Positions 7,987-16,276 of a stretch of 64,000 nucleotides of DNA are shown here, piece by piece. The notes under the pieces were generated by a model. It saw only the letters and a list, made by a program, of their open reading frames with translations. It was not told where the DNA came from and ran no database searches. Position 1 is the stretch's first letter, and each line of letters begins with the position of its first letter. The stretch covers positions 62,001-126,000 of the forward strand of contig JAGZUC010000001.1 of assembly GCA_018380195.1 (NCBI GenBank), in the 5' to 3' direction. Position numbers and translations under genes: made by a program. The stretch comes from Collinsella sp. (GTDB taxonomy: Bacteria > Actinomycetota > Coriobacteriia > Coriobacteriales > Coriobacteriaceae).

Positions 7987-8155
7987 CACGGCGATGCCGT
8001 GAGGAAAAGGCGAAGCAGTCTGGCTTGGGGCGCGAGGCAGTTCGCCCGCGCGTCCTATACAGTAATGTCCCTTGCCCAGGATTCCCACCTGGTTCCCTCC
8101 GCAAGCCAGCGCGGGCTGTGCGGGCGCCGCGCCGGTCATTTCCTTTTATCCGATT
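7987..8155 (-). ncRNA. Cobalamin riboswitch
   Basis: Read on the minus strand, the leader of cbiK contains GGGAACCAGGTGGGAATCC (within 8059-8100), followed about 16 bases later by TTACTGTA and further on by AAGCCAGACTGC (8015-8026). These correspond to the conserved blocks GGGAA..GGTG..AATCC, the ..ACTGT core and the AGCCAG..A.CTGCC B12 box of cobalamin riboswitches, in the right order. A small hairpin CACGGC-GAT-GCCGTG (7987-8001) follows, and the cbiK start lies 100 bases beyond, so either transcription or translation could be gated. Cobalamin binding should turn off the chelatase/importer operon. Exact edges are approximate. Confidence 0.8.
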
Positions 8156-8344
8156 GTCATATGCTCGTTGCCGAAACTTTTACTATGATAGTGGGCACTT
8201 GTGAACGTGTCAAAGCCAGGGCGGGCGGCATTGCGCCTCCTGCCTGCGTATTTGCGCCGATTGCCGCCGCAGGCGCCGTGTTTTGCCCGCTGCGCGAATG
8301 GCGGCGTAAACGGTTGCGATGAGAAACGGGAAGGGAAGGCTCGG

Positions 8345-9136
8345 ATGATTCATATCGTTGGCGCAGGCTCGGGCGCCGCCGACCTTATCACGCTGCGCGG
8401 GGCGCGCCTTCTGCGCGCAGCCGACGTGGTCGTTTGGGCGGGAAGCCTTGTGAACCCCGAGCTGCTCGCTGAGTGCAAGGAATCCTGCATCGTCTACGAC
8501 AGCGCGCACATGACCTTGGAGGAAGTGCTCGACGTGATGTGCGCGGCAGATGCGCGGGGCGAGGACGTGGTGCGCCTGCACACGGGCGACCCGTGCCTGT
8601 ACGGCGCCATCCAGGAGCAGATGGACGCGCTCGACGCACGCGGCGTGGACTACGAGGTGGTGCCCGGCGTGTCGAGCTTTTGCGGTGCCGCGGCGGCGCT
8701 TCGCCAGGAATACACGCTGCCGGGAATCAGCCAGTCGGTCGTGATCACGCGGCTTTCCGGACGTACCCCCATGCCCGCGGGCGAGGGCATGCGCACCATG
8801 GCGGAAAGTGGCTCGACTATGGTCATCTTCCTGAGCTCGGGTATGCTCGCCGAGCTTTCCGCCGAGCTTTTGGCCGCGGGCCGCAGCTCCGACGAGCCGG
8901 CCGCGCTCGTGTACAAGGCGACCTGGCCTGAGGAGCGCGTGGTGCGATGCACAGTGGGCACGCTCGCCGATGCGGGCGCGCGAGAGGGCATCGACCGCAC
9001 GGCGCTCGTGGTGGTGGGCCGCGTGCTCGGAGCTCGCGGCGGGTTTTCGCACAACGGCGCGCAAGCAGAGTCGTACGAGCGCAGCAAGCTTTACGACCCT
9101 TCGTTTGCCACGGGGTATCGGAAGGCGAGCAGCTAG
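8345..9136 (+). CDS. cbiF: Cobalt-precorrin-4 C11-methyltransferase
   Basis: The 263-residue protein uses S-adenosylmethionine to methylate C11 of the corrin precursor. It shows the fold-class glycine signature IHIVGAGSGAADLITLRG at the N-terminus, then ADVVVWAGSLVNPELL, the cofactor-site RLHTGDPCLYGAIQEQ and VVPGVSSFCGAAAAL, which together identify CbiF/CobM. Length is normal. The ATG at 8345 has GGGAAGGGAAGG just upstream. It is the first gene of the plus-strand corrin operon and diverges from riboswitch-cbiK. I see no second riboswitch before it; the divergent gap of about 460 bases holds the control elements of both arms. Confidence 0.96.
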   Translation: MIHIVGAGSGAADLITLRGARLLRAADVVVWAGSLVNPELLAECKESCIVYDSAHMTLEEVLDVMCAADARGEDVVRLHTGDPCLYGAIQEQMDALDARGVDYEVVPGVSSFCGAAAALRQEYTLPGISQSVVITRLSGRTPMPAGEGMRTMAESGSTMVIFLSSGMLAELSAELLAAGRSSDEPAALVYKATWPEERVVRCTVGTLADAGAREGIDRTALVVVGRVLGARGGFSHNGAQAESYERSKLYDPSFATGYRKASS

Positions 9137-9137
9137 C

Positions 9138-10322
9138 GTGGCCTTCGAGCACTACATATATACCGGGACGACCCGCCTGCGCTGCGGCTACACCACGGGG
9201 AGCTGCGCCGCGCTCGCGGCGAAGGCGGCCTGCGAGATGCTTTTGTCACGAAAGCCCGTCGGCCGCGTGTCGATCGTCACCCCCGGCGGGCTGCCCGTCG
9301 AGGCGAACGTGGTCGACGCATGCATCGGCGAGGGGTGCGCCCAGTGCGCCGTGCGAAAGGACGCAGGCGACGATGCCGATGTGACTGACGGCGTACTCGT
9401 GTACGCGCACGTGGAACATGCGGGGTCGGGCACGGGTGCCGCGGGCAGCAAGGACGTGCCCGCGCGCGAATCGGAAGTTTCCGTCGATGGCGGCGTGGGC
9501 GTGGGGCGCGTGACATTGCCCGGGCTCGAGCAGCCGGTGGGGGCGGCCGCCATCAACGCGACGCCGCGCGCGATGATCACTTCGGCGGTGCGCGAGGTGT
9601 GCGCCGCGCACGGCTTTTCTGGAAATATTGCTGTGACGATTTCGGTACCCGAGGGTGTTGCCCTTGCCAAAAAGACCTTCAACCCGCATCTGGGGATAGA
9701 GGGCGGCATCTCCATCCTGGGCACGACGGGCATCGTCGAGCCGCGCAGCCTCGCTGCCTTGCGCGACAGCATCGAGCTCGAGATCCGGCAGCATGCGGCT
9801 ATGGGGCGGCGCGGAGTCGTGCTCACGCCCGGCAACTACGGCGGGCAGTTCATCTCGGGGCATTTCCACCTAAACGGTGCGCCGGTGGTCTTCATCTCCA
9901 ACTTTGTGGGCGATGCGATTGACTGCTGCGTTCGCGAGGGATTTACCAATGTCCTTCTTGTGGGACACATCGGCAAGTTGGTGAAGGTCGCGGGCGGCAT
10001 CATGGACACCCATTCGCGTACCGCCGACTGCCGCGCGGAGATTCTGGCCGCCCACGCGGCCATGGCCGGCGCGGGCGCGAAGACCGTGCGCGAGATCATG
10101 TCGTCCGTCACGACCACGGCGGCGCTCGAGGTAATCGAGGCCGCCGGCGTTGGGGACGCTGCGCGCGCCTCGCTCGCTGCGGCAATTGAGGACAGGTTGC
10201 GCCGCCGCGCGGCGGGCGCATGCGACATCGCCGCGGTCGTGTTCGACGCCGAGCGCCGCGAGCTTTTCCGCACGTCGGGCGCCGATGCAGTTATCGGGAA
10301 ATTGGGGGCGACGTATGAGTAA
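9138..10322 (+). CDS. cbiD: Cobalt-precorrin-5B C1-methyltransferase
   Basis: A protein of 394 residues that methylates C1 during anaerobic corrin synthesis. CbiD features are the N-terminal RCGYTTGSCAALAAKAA, NPHLGIEGGISILGTTGIVEP in the middle, TPGNYGG, and GHIGKLVKVAGGIMDTHS. The start is a GTG two bases after the cbiF stop, preceded by GGAAGG; no better ATG exists near the conserved N-terminus. The last eight bases overlap the next reading frame (ATGAGTAA), indicating coupled translation. Confidence 0.96.
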   Translation: MAFEHYIYTGTTRLRCGYTTGSCAALAAKAACEMLLSRKPVGRVSIVTPGGLPVEANVVDACIGEGCAQCAVRKDAGDDADVTDGVLVYAHVEHAGSGTGAAGSKDVPARESEVSVDGGVGVGRVTLPGLEQPVGAAAINATPRAMITSAVREVCAAHGFSGNIAVTISVPEGVALAKKTFNPHLGIEGGISILGTTGIVEPRSLAALRDSIELEIRQHAAMGRRGVVLTPGNYGGQFISGHFHLNGAPVVFISNFVGDAIDCCVREGFTNVLLVGHIGKLVKVAGGIMDTHSRTADCRAEILAAHAAMAGAGAKTVREIMSSVTTTAALEVIEAAGVGDAARASLAAAIEDRLRRRAAGACDIAAVVFDAERRELFRTSGADAVIGKLGATYE

Positions 10323-10548
10323 AGGCGTTCTGTACGGGGTGCGCCGTGCAATCGGCTGGCCGGGGACGAAGGTGGTCATGAAGGCGCGCCGCTCGCTTGC
10401 GGACACGAAGCGCTTCCTTTGCGAGGAGGGTGCCTTCGACGGTGCCGAGCTTGTAGAGGACTGTGGGCTTCCGGGCGAGCGCGTGTACCGCTCGCTCGAC
10501 GATGTGCCCGATCGGGGCAGCTACTTCTCGACGATGGTGGTGCGCTAG
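10315..10548 (+). pseudogene. cbiL: cbiL remnant with large in-frame internal deletion
   Basis: The 77-codon frame sits exactly where a cobalt-precorrin-2 C20-methyltransferase gene would fit. Its first nine residues (MSKGVLYGV) match the CbiL N-terminus, which normally continues GVGPGDPELLT. Instead the sequence jumps to about 60 residues resembling the CbiL C-terminus: TKVVMKARRSLADTKRFL, then AELVEDCGLPGERVYRSL and GSYFSTMVVR. Some 150 residues, including the SAM-binding core, are missing, so C20 methylation by this product is very unlikely. Start and stop are intact: ATG overlaps the cbiD stop and the TAG abuts the cbiG ATG. The deletion therefore keeps operon translation coupled. A full CbiL would have to be encoded elsewhere. 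Confidence 0.75.
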
Positions 10549-11682
10549 ATGAGGGTTTCCTGCATAGCGTTCACTGAGAGGGGGTATGCGTTGGCGGTGC
10601 GCACCGCACACGCGCTTTCCGATTGCGCGCAGACAGGTGAAGACGACCCTGGCTGGGACGTTTCCGTTTCGCGCGGGTTCGGCGAGGGGAAGGCCGACCT
10701 GCGCGCATGGACGGCGCTCGCGTGGGAAGCGTCGGACGCGCTTCTGTTCGTGGGCGCGGCGGGCATCGCCGTGCGGGCGATCGCGCCGCATGTCGCCTCG
10801 AAGGCAAACGATCCCGCGGTTGTGGCGATCGACGAGGCGGGGCGCTTTGCCGTCCCGCTTTTGTCGGGGCATTTGGGCGGTGCGAACGAGCTTGCGCAAA
10901 CTGTGGCACGCGCGGCAGGGGCCATCCCCGTCATCACCACGGCGACCGACGTCCGCGGCGTGTGGGCGGTGGATACGTGGGCGCGCTGTGCGGGGCTCCC
11001 CGTTTCGAATCCCGAGGCCATCAAGCGAGTGTCGGCGCGGCTGCTTTCTGGCGGGCGCGTGGCGCTCTATTCCGACATGCCGATTTCGGGACAACCGCCT
11101 GAGGGAGTTGACATTGCGTCCGACCGCGCTCGGGCCGATATCGTCGTGTCGCCGTTTGCTGGCGCGAATGAAGGTGCGTTCGTTCGCGTGGCGGAGACAA
11201 CGGGCAAGGTCGTGCCCGCCGGTGAGACGGGGAAGCCGGCGGGCGTGCGGGCGCAGGCGCCTGCGCCCGAGCCGCTTCGCCTTGTCGTGCCCTGCATCGT
11301 TGCGGGCATAGGGTGCCGTCGCGGTGCGTGCGCCGATGCGATCGAGGAGGCGTTTCTTCTCGCGTGCGGGCAGGCGGGTATCTCGCCTTCGGCCGTGCGC
11401 AAGGCGGCGACGATTGACGTGAAGGCGCACGAGGAGGGTCTGCTCGCCTTCTGCCGCGCGCGCAATATTCCGCTTGCGACGTATTCCGCAGATGAGTTGT
11501 CGCAAGTCGAAGGCAGCGTTTCGCCATCTGATTTCGTGCGCGCGACGGTGGGGGTTGACAACGTGTGCGAGCGCGCGGCGCTCGCGGACGGGGGCAAACT
11601 TATCTTCCCGAAGCTCGTTCATGGCGGCGTGACCGTCGCGTTTTCCAAGGTAACTATCGAACTTTCGTTTAAGGAGCGGTGA
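10549..11682 (+). CDS. cbiG: Cobalt-precorrin-5A hydrolase
   Basis: A protein of 377 residues. CbiG opens the ring-D lactone and removes the C2 fragment from cobalt-precorrin-5A. The N-terminal domain contains LFVGAAGIAVRAIAPH and then LLSGHLGGANELAQTVA, classic CbiG segments. A Pro/Ala-rich linker follows near residues 225-245. The C-terminal domain begins with VAGIGCRRGACADAIEEA and has SADELSQVEG, both typical. The ATG directly follows the cbiL-remnant stop, and the TGA overlaps the cbiH ATG. Confidence 0.95.
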   Translation: MRVSCIAFTERGYALAVRTAHALSDCAQTGEDDPGWDVSVSRGFGEGKADLRAWTALAWEASDALLFVGAAGIAVRAIAPHVASKANDPAVVAIDEAGRFAVPLLSGHLGGANELAQTVARAAGAIPVITTATDVRGVWAVDTWARCAGLPVSNPEAIKRVSARLLSGGRVALYSDMPISGQPPEGVDIASDRARADIVVSPFAGANEGAFVRVAETTGKVVPAGETGKPAGVRAQAPAPEPLRLVVPCIVAGIGCRRGACADAIEEAFLLACGQAGISPSAVRKAATIDVKAHEEGLLAFCRARNIPLATYSADELSQVEGSVSPSDFVRATVGVDNVCERAALADGGKLIFPKLVHGGVTVAFSKVTIELSFKER

Positions 11683-12425
11683 TGGGAAAGCTCTTCGTGG
11701 TGGGGATCGGCCCGGGCGGCCCCGACGGCATGACGATTGCGGCCCGGCGCGCGCTCGAGGCGGCCGACATCGTTGTGGGGTACACGAAATACGTGGAGCT
11801 CGCGCTCACCGCCGTGCCCGACGCGGCGCATCTCGCGACGCCGATGATGCACGAGGTCGAACGGTGCCGCCTGGCGCTTTCGCGCGCGCAGAGCGGCGAA
11901 GCCGTGGCGCTCGTGTGCAGCGGTGACGCGGGTGTGTACGGCATGGCGAGCCCCGTGCTGGAGCTTGCGGAGGACTACCCCGATGTAGACGTGGAAGTTA
12001 TCGCCGGGGCCACCGCGGCTCAGAGCGGGTCGGCGGTGCTCGGCGCCCCGCTTGCCCACGACTTCGCGGTCGTGTCGCTCTCCGACCTGCTCACGCCATG
12101 GGAGGTCATCGAGCGCAGGCTCGCCGCCGTGGCGAGCGCCGACTTCTGCATCTGTTTGTACAACCCGCGCAGCAGAAAGCGCGCCGACAGGCTCTTGCGC
12201 GCGGCGAAGATTATGCTCGAATGGAAGGCCCCCGACACGCTCTGCGGCTGGGTACGCAACATCGGGCGCGAGGGGCAGCAGTCGGGCATGTGCAGGCTCT
12301 CTGAGCTGGGGGAGATCGACGCCGACATGTTCACCACCGTGTTCGTCGGCAACGCGGACACGAAGCTCGTAGGCGGCCGTATGGTCACGCCGCGCGGGTA
12401 TCGGGAGATTCCATGCGAAAGGTAA
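11682..12425 (+). CDS. cbiH: Cobalt-precorrin-3 C17-methyltransferase (ring contraction)
   Basis: A 247-residue SAM-dependent enzyme that methylates C17 and drives ring contraction. It begins with LFVVGIGPGGPDGMT, has VALVCSGDAGVYGMASP at the cofactor site, IAGATAAQSGSAVLGAPLAH, and LYNPRSRKRADRL near the C-terminal third, the CbiH/CobJ pattern. The ATG at 11682 overlaps the cbiG stop (TGATG) and has AAGGAG at 11671-11676; a GTG three bases earlier is a less likely start. The last 13 bases overlap cbiET. Confidence 0.96.
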   Translation: MGKLFVVGIGPGGPDGMTIAARRALEAADIVVGYTKYVELALTAVPDAAHLATPMMHEVERCRLALSRAQSGEAVALVCSGDAGVYGMASPVLELAEDYPDVDVEVIAGATAAQSGSAVLGAPLAHDFAVVSLSDLLTPWEVIERRLAAVASADFCICLYNPRSRKRADRLLRAAKIMLEWKAPDTLCGWVRNIGREGQQSGMCRLSELGEIDADMFTTVFVGNADTKLVGGRMVTPRGYREIPCER

Positions 12426-13762
12426 CGATCATCGGGGCGGGGCCCGGAAACCCCGACTTGCTCTCGCGCGCGGCGCTCGACGCGATCGACATCGCCGACG
12501 TGGTCATCGGTGCTCATCGCGCGCTTGCCGGCATCGACGTGCCGCCCGACGCTGTGAGATGCGAGCTCGTTAAGACGGCGGACATCGTCGCCGCGCTCAC
12601 CGATGCGGCGTCGTGGCAGCGCGCCGTGGTCGTGATGACGGGCGATGTGGGGCTGTTCAGCGGCGCGCGCCGCCTGGTGGAGGCGCTCTCCGGCGACGCG
12701 CGGGTGGACGTGCGCGTCATTCCCGGCATAAGCTCAGCGTCGTATCTCGCCGCGCGCCTCGCGCGTCCATGGCAGGATTGGCGCTTCGCGAGCGCTCACG
12801 GCGTGGCGTGCGACATCGTGGCCGAGGCCGAGCGCGCAGGTGAGCTCTTCCTCGCCACGTCGGGCGGGGAAGATCCCTCGCGGCTTTCGGGCGAGCTTGG
12901 CCATGCGGGCTTCGGGGACGCGCGCGTGACGGTGGCCGAGCGCCTGTCGTACCCCGACGAGCGCATCACCTGTGCGACCGCAAGTGAAATCGCAGGTCAG
13001 ACTTTCGACGACTTGAACGTGATGCTTATCGATTTCGCAGGTGGCGCCGGGTCGTCTGCGGGCTCTAGCGCAGCCTCCGAGGCGCCGGCCGGCGCGTCTG
13101 CGCGCGCGGCGGCTTCTTCCGCGGCGGACTCTGCGGGCGCATCTCGCGCCGCGAGCTCTCGCTGGCCGTACGCTTCCTCGGGCATTCCCGACGAGCTCTT
13201 CATCCGCGGCGACGTTCCCATGACCAAGCAGGAGGTGCGCGCCGTCGCGCTCGCGAAGCTGCGCCTTACCGCTACCGACACCGTGTGGGACGTCGGAGCC
13301 GGCACGGGGAGCGTGTCGATTGAGGCGGCGCTCGTCGCGCGAGCGGGGTCGGTATGGGCGGTCGAGCGCAACGCGGCCGGCGTGTGGCTCATCCGAGAGA
13401 ACGCGGATGCATTCGGGTGCGGCAACGTACATGCGGTCCCCGGTGTCGCCCCCGAAGCGCTCGCGAAACTGCCCGTCCCCGACGCCGTGTTCGTCGGCGG
13501 GAGCGCGGGCGAGCTTCCCTCTATCGTGGAGGCGGCGCTCGAGAAGAACTCGCAGGTTCGCCTGTGCGTGCCATGCGTCACCGTTGAGACGCTCACCGAG
13601 GCGTGCTCGCTTCTCTCGGGTTCGCGCTTTAAGGGGTTCGAGGCGTGCCAGGTGTCGGCCGCCCGCGCCGAGGCTGTAGGCTCGCACCATCTTATGAAGG
13701 CGCAAAACCCCGTGTTCCTCGTCAGCGCGCGTGGTGCGGGTGGGGAAGGCGGCGCCCTGTGA
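12413..13762 (+). CDS. cbiET: CbiE-CbiT fusion (C5/C15 methylation and C12 decarboxylation)
   Basis: The 449-residue fusion completes the methylation pattern. Residues 1-205 are a CbiE-type methyltransferase (VTIIGAGPGNPDLLSRAA, VVVMTGDVGLFSGARRL, VIPGISSASYLAARL). Residues 250-440 are CbiT, a class I methyltransferase with the glycine motif VWDVGAGTGSVSIEAAL and IPDELFIRGDVPMTKQEVR at its start. Between them lies an unusually long Ala/Ser/Gly linker (about 208-248). CobL of the aerobic pathway is a similar fusion. Here the rest of the operon is of the anaerobic type, so the substrate is expected to be a cobalt-precorrin. Start ATG has GGGAG upstream; the end overlaps the cbiA GTG by four bases. 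Confidence 0.95.
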   Translation: MRKVTIIGAGPGNPDLLSRAALDAIDIADVVIGAHRALAGIDVPPDAVRCELVKTADIVAALTDAASWQRAVVVMTGDVGLFSGARRLVEALSGDARVDVRVIPGISSASYLAARLARPWQDWRFASAHGVACDIVAEAERAGELFLATSGGEDPSRLSGELGHAGFGDARVTVAERLSYPDERITCATASEIAGQTFDDLNVMLIDFAGGAGSSAGSSAASEAPAGASARAAASSAADSAGASRAASSRWPYASSGIPDELFIRGDVPMTKQEVRAVALAKLRLTATDTVWDVGAGTGSVSIEAALVARAGSVWAVERNAAGVWLIRENADAFGCGNVHAVPGVAPEALAKLPVPDAVFVGGSAGELPSIVEAALEKNSQVRLCVPCVTVETLTEACSLLSGSRFKGFEACQVSAARAEAVGSHHLMKAQNPVFLVSARGAGGEGGAL

Positions 13763-15141
13763 GCACGACCATCCCGCGTTTCATGGTCGCTGCGCCCTCG
13801 AGCGGGAGCGGCAAGACGGTCGTTACGTGCGCGCTCCTGCGCGCGCTTGCGCGCCGCGGCCTCGCATGCGCGGCCTTCAAATGCGGCCCCGACTACATTG
13901 ACCCGCTCTTTCATCGCCGCGTCGTGGGTGCGTGCTCGGGCAACTTAGACGGTTTCTTCACCGACGCCCCGACGCTGCGCGCCCTACTCGCACGCGGCGC
14001 CGCGGGCGCGGATGTCGCGGTGCTCGAGGGGGTCATGGGCTTCTACGACGGCATGGCGCCCGGCGTGGCCGACGCGAGCAGCTACCAGGTTGCGCGTGAC
14101 ACGGAAACGCCGGTCGTTTTAGTGGTGAACGGGCGCGGGGCGTCTTTATCGCTCGCCGCCGTAATCCGCGGCATCGCCGAGTTCCTGCCCTGTGCGAACG
14201 TGCGCGGCGTCGTGCTGAACAAGACGAGCGCCGCTGCCTGCGCCTACGCGGCGCCTGCGATCGAGAAGCACACGGGCGTCGCGGTTTTGGGTAATATCCC
14301 CGCCGACGAGGCGTTCTCGCTCGAAAGCCGGCATCTGGGGCTTGTGACCGCCGACGAAGTCAAGCAGCTCTCCACGCGCATCGACAAGATGGCCGAGCTG
14401 GTGGAAAAGAGCGTCGACGTCGACCGCTTGCTCGAAATAGCGGCGACGGCACCCGATATCCGCGAGGAACCTTACCGGTTGGAGCCGATCGCGGGAGCGC
14501 GGCCCATCGTCGCCGTCGCGCGTGACGAGGCGTTCTCGTTCTACTACGAGGAGAACCTGCGCGCGCTCGAGGACCTGGGTTGCGAGCTGGCCTTTTTCAG
14601 CCCCCTGTGTGATAGCGAGTTGCCCCGGGGGACAAGCGCCCTCTATCTGGGAGGCGGCTACCCGGAGCTCCATGCGCGACAGCTCTCCGAGAACGCGCCG
14701 ATGCGCGAGGCGGTGCGGCGCGCGGTGGAATCCGGCATGCCGACGGTCGCCGAATGCGGTGGGTTTCTGTACCTGCAGCGCGAAATCGCCGATAGCGAGG
14801 GGCGGCGCTGGCCTGTTGCGGGCGCCCTTGAGGGCGCAAGCGAGAACGGGGGAAGGCTGTCCCATTTCGGGTACGTGGAGCTCACTTCTCAACGCGACGG
14901 GCTCTACGGGCCGCGCGGCACACGCATCCGCGCGCACGAGTTCCACTACTGGCAGTCCACCTGCCCGGGCGGCGACTTTTGGGCGCAAAAGCCCCGGCGC
15001 GACAAGGGCTGGCCGTGCATGACGACCACCCCGTCCCTGGTTGCGGGCTTCCCGCATGTGTACTATCCTGCGAACCCCGACGTTGCGCGCGCGTTCGCGT
15101 CTGCCGCGGCGTCGTTCTCAGAGAGGAGACGGCATGGCTGA
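13759..15141 (+). CDS. cbiA: Cobyrinate a,c-diamide synthase
   Basis: A protein of 460 residues that amidates the a and c side chains of cobyrinic acid with glutamine and ATP. The N-terminal dethiobiotin-synthetase-like domain has the P-loop APSSGSGKTVVT, then FKCGPDYIDPLFH and VLEGVMGFYDG. The C-terminal class I glutamine amidotransferase domain has LYLGGGYPELHA and the nucleophile region VAECGGFLYLQ (Cys near residue 332) plus a late His in ELT..FHYW. Start is a GTG overlapping the cbiET stop (GTGA). The end overlaps cobT by eight bases. Confidence 0.96.
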   Translation: MSTTIPRFMVAAPSSGSGKTVVTCALLRALARRGLACAAFKCGPDYIDPLFHRRVVGACSGNLDGFFTDAPTLRALLARGAAGADVAVLEGVMGFYDGMAPGVADASSYQVARDTETPVVLVVNGRGASLSLAAVIRGIAEFLPCANVRGVVLNKTSAAACAYAAPAIEKHTGVAVLGNIPADEAFSLESRHLGLVTADEVKQLSTRIDKMAELVEKSVDVDRLLEIAATAPDIREEPYRLEPIAGARPIVAVARDEAFSFYYEENLRALEDLGCELAFFSPLCDSELPRGTSALYLGGGYPELHARQLSENAPMREAVRRAVESGMPTVAECGGFLYLQREIADSEGRRWPVAGALEGASENGGRLSHFGYVELTSQRDGLYGPRGTRIRAHEFHYWQSTCPGGDFWAQKPRRDKGWPCMTTTPSLVAGFPHVYYPANPDVARAFASAAASFSERRRHG

Positions 15142-16276
15142 AGCAACCGAAACCGCGCTTGCCTGCATCCGCGAGGAAGTCGAGCGCGCGTTCTCGTCGG
15201 CGCCGGGCGCCGTGCTCGAAGCCGCGCTCTCCCGGATCGCGCCCGCAGACGAGTGCGCCCGCGCCGCCGCGTACGCCGCGTGGGACTCCATCGCGCACCC
15301 CTTGGGGGGATTGGGCGACTTTGAAGACGCCGTCGCGTGTATCGCCGCAGCTCAGGGGAGCGCCGAGGTGGCCGAGTTTCCCCGTGCGCTCGCGGTATTC
15401 TTCTCCGACAACGGGGTCGTTGCCGAAGGCGTGTCGCAAAGCGGGCAAGACGTGACGCGAGCCGTCGCGCGCAACATGTGCGAGGGGGCCACGAGCGCCT
15501 GCCGCATGGCGGCGTTCGCGGGTGCCGAGGTCGTGCCCGTCGACGTGGGTATGGCCCGGGGCATAGAAGACGCGCGCATGGTGCGCGCGAACGTGCAGCG
15601 GGGGAGCGGCAACGTCGCGCACGGCTCCGCTATGTCTCGCGATGGGGCCGTGCGCGCGATCGAGGTCGGAATCGCCGTCGCGTGCGGGCTCGCCCGCGCC
15701 GGCGTGCGCCTTCTCGCCGCGGGCGAGATGGGCATCGGCAACACGACCACCTCGGCGGCGGTGGCCGCAGTGCTCATCCGGGCGGACGCGCGGAGCCTGG
15801 TCGGGCGCGGCGCGGGGCTCTCGGACGCCTCGCTCGCGCGCAAGCGCGACGTGGTCGAGCGTGCTATCGACGCGAACTCGCCCGATCCCACCGACCCGAT
15901 CGACGTGCTCTCGAAGGTGGGCGGCTTCGACATCGCGGCGATGTGCGGCTTCTACCTGGGGGCCGCGGCCTCGAAGGCGCCGGCGCTCCTCGACGGGGTC
16001 ATATCCTGCACGGCGGCCCTGTGCGCGGCGCGCCTGTGCCCCAACGCCTTGGGCTACCTCGTGGGCACCCACGCATCAAGCGAACCCGCAAGCCAGGAGC
16101 TCCTTCGCGAGCTCGGCATAAAGGCACCCCTCGACGCAGGCATGCACTTGGGCGAGGGCGCGGGCGCTATGGCGTATCTGCCCCTTCTGGATTCGGCGTT
16201 GCGCGTGTACCGGGATGGGAAGACGTTCACGGCGACTGGCATGGCTGCTTACGAGCATTTCGAGGCCGGGAAATGA
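15134..16276 (+). CDS. cobT: Nicotinate-nucleotide--dimethylbenzimidazole phosphoribosyltransferase
   Basis: The 380-residue enzyme activates the lower-ligand base to its ribotide. Recognisable segments are VFFSDNGVVAEGVSQSG, the long GEMGIGNTTTSAAVAAVL motif, GGFDIAAMCGFYLGAA, and HLGEGAGAMAYLPLLD, which holds the general-base glutamate. Length is slightly above the usual 350 because of an N-terminal extension. Which base is used (DMB, cresol or another) cannot be deduced; no bza genes are in the window. ATG at 15134 is preceded by GAGAGGAGA. The stop overlaps the cobU ATG. Confidence 0.96.
   Translation: MAEATETALACIREEVERAFSSAPGAVLEAALSRIAPADECARAAAYAAWDSIAHPLGGLGDFEDAVACIAAAQGSAEVAEFPRALAVFFSDNGVVAEGVSQSGQDVTRAVARNMCEGATSACRMAAFAGAEVVPVDVGMARGIEDARMVRANVQRGSGNVAHGSAMSRDGAVRAIEVGIAVACGLARAGVRLLAAGEMGIGNTTTSAAVAAVLIRADARSLVGRGAGLSDASLARKRDVVERAIDANSPDPTDPIDVLSKVGGFDIAAMCGFYLGAAASKAPALLDGVISCTAALCAARLCPNALGYLVGTHASSEPASQELLRELGIKAPLDAGMHLGEGAGAMAYLPLLDSALRVYRDGKTFTATGMAAYEHFEAGK

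Noticed and set aside
8190..8344. Possible second cobalamin riboswitch before cbiF on the plus strand (AAAGCCAGGGCGGGC)
   Set aside because: Only a loose match to the end of the B12 box; the GGTG and ACTGT blocks are missing upstream on this strand.
8970..9137. Longer N-terminus for cbiD starting at 8970
   Set aside because: It would overlap cbiF by 167 bases and add an Arg-rich stretch; the GTG at 9138 matches the family start.
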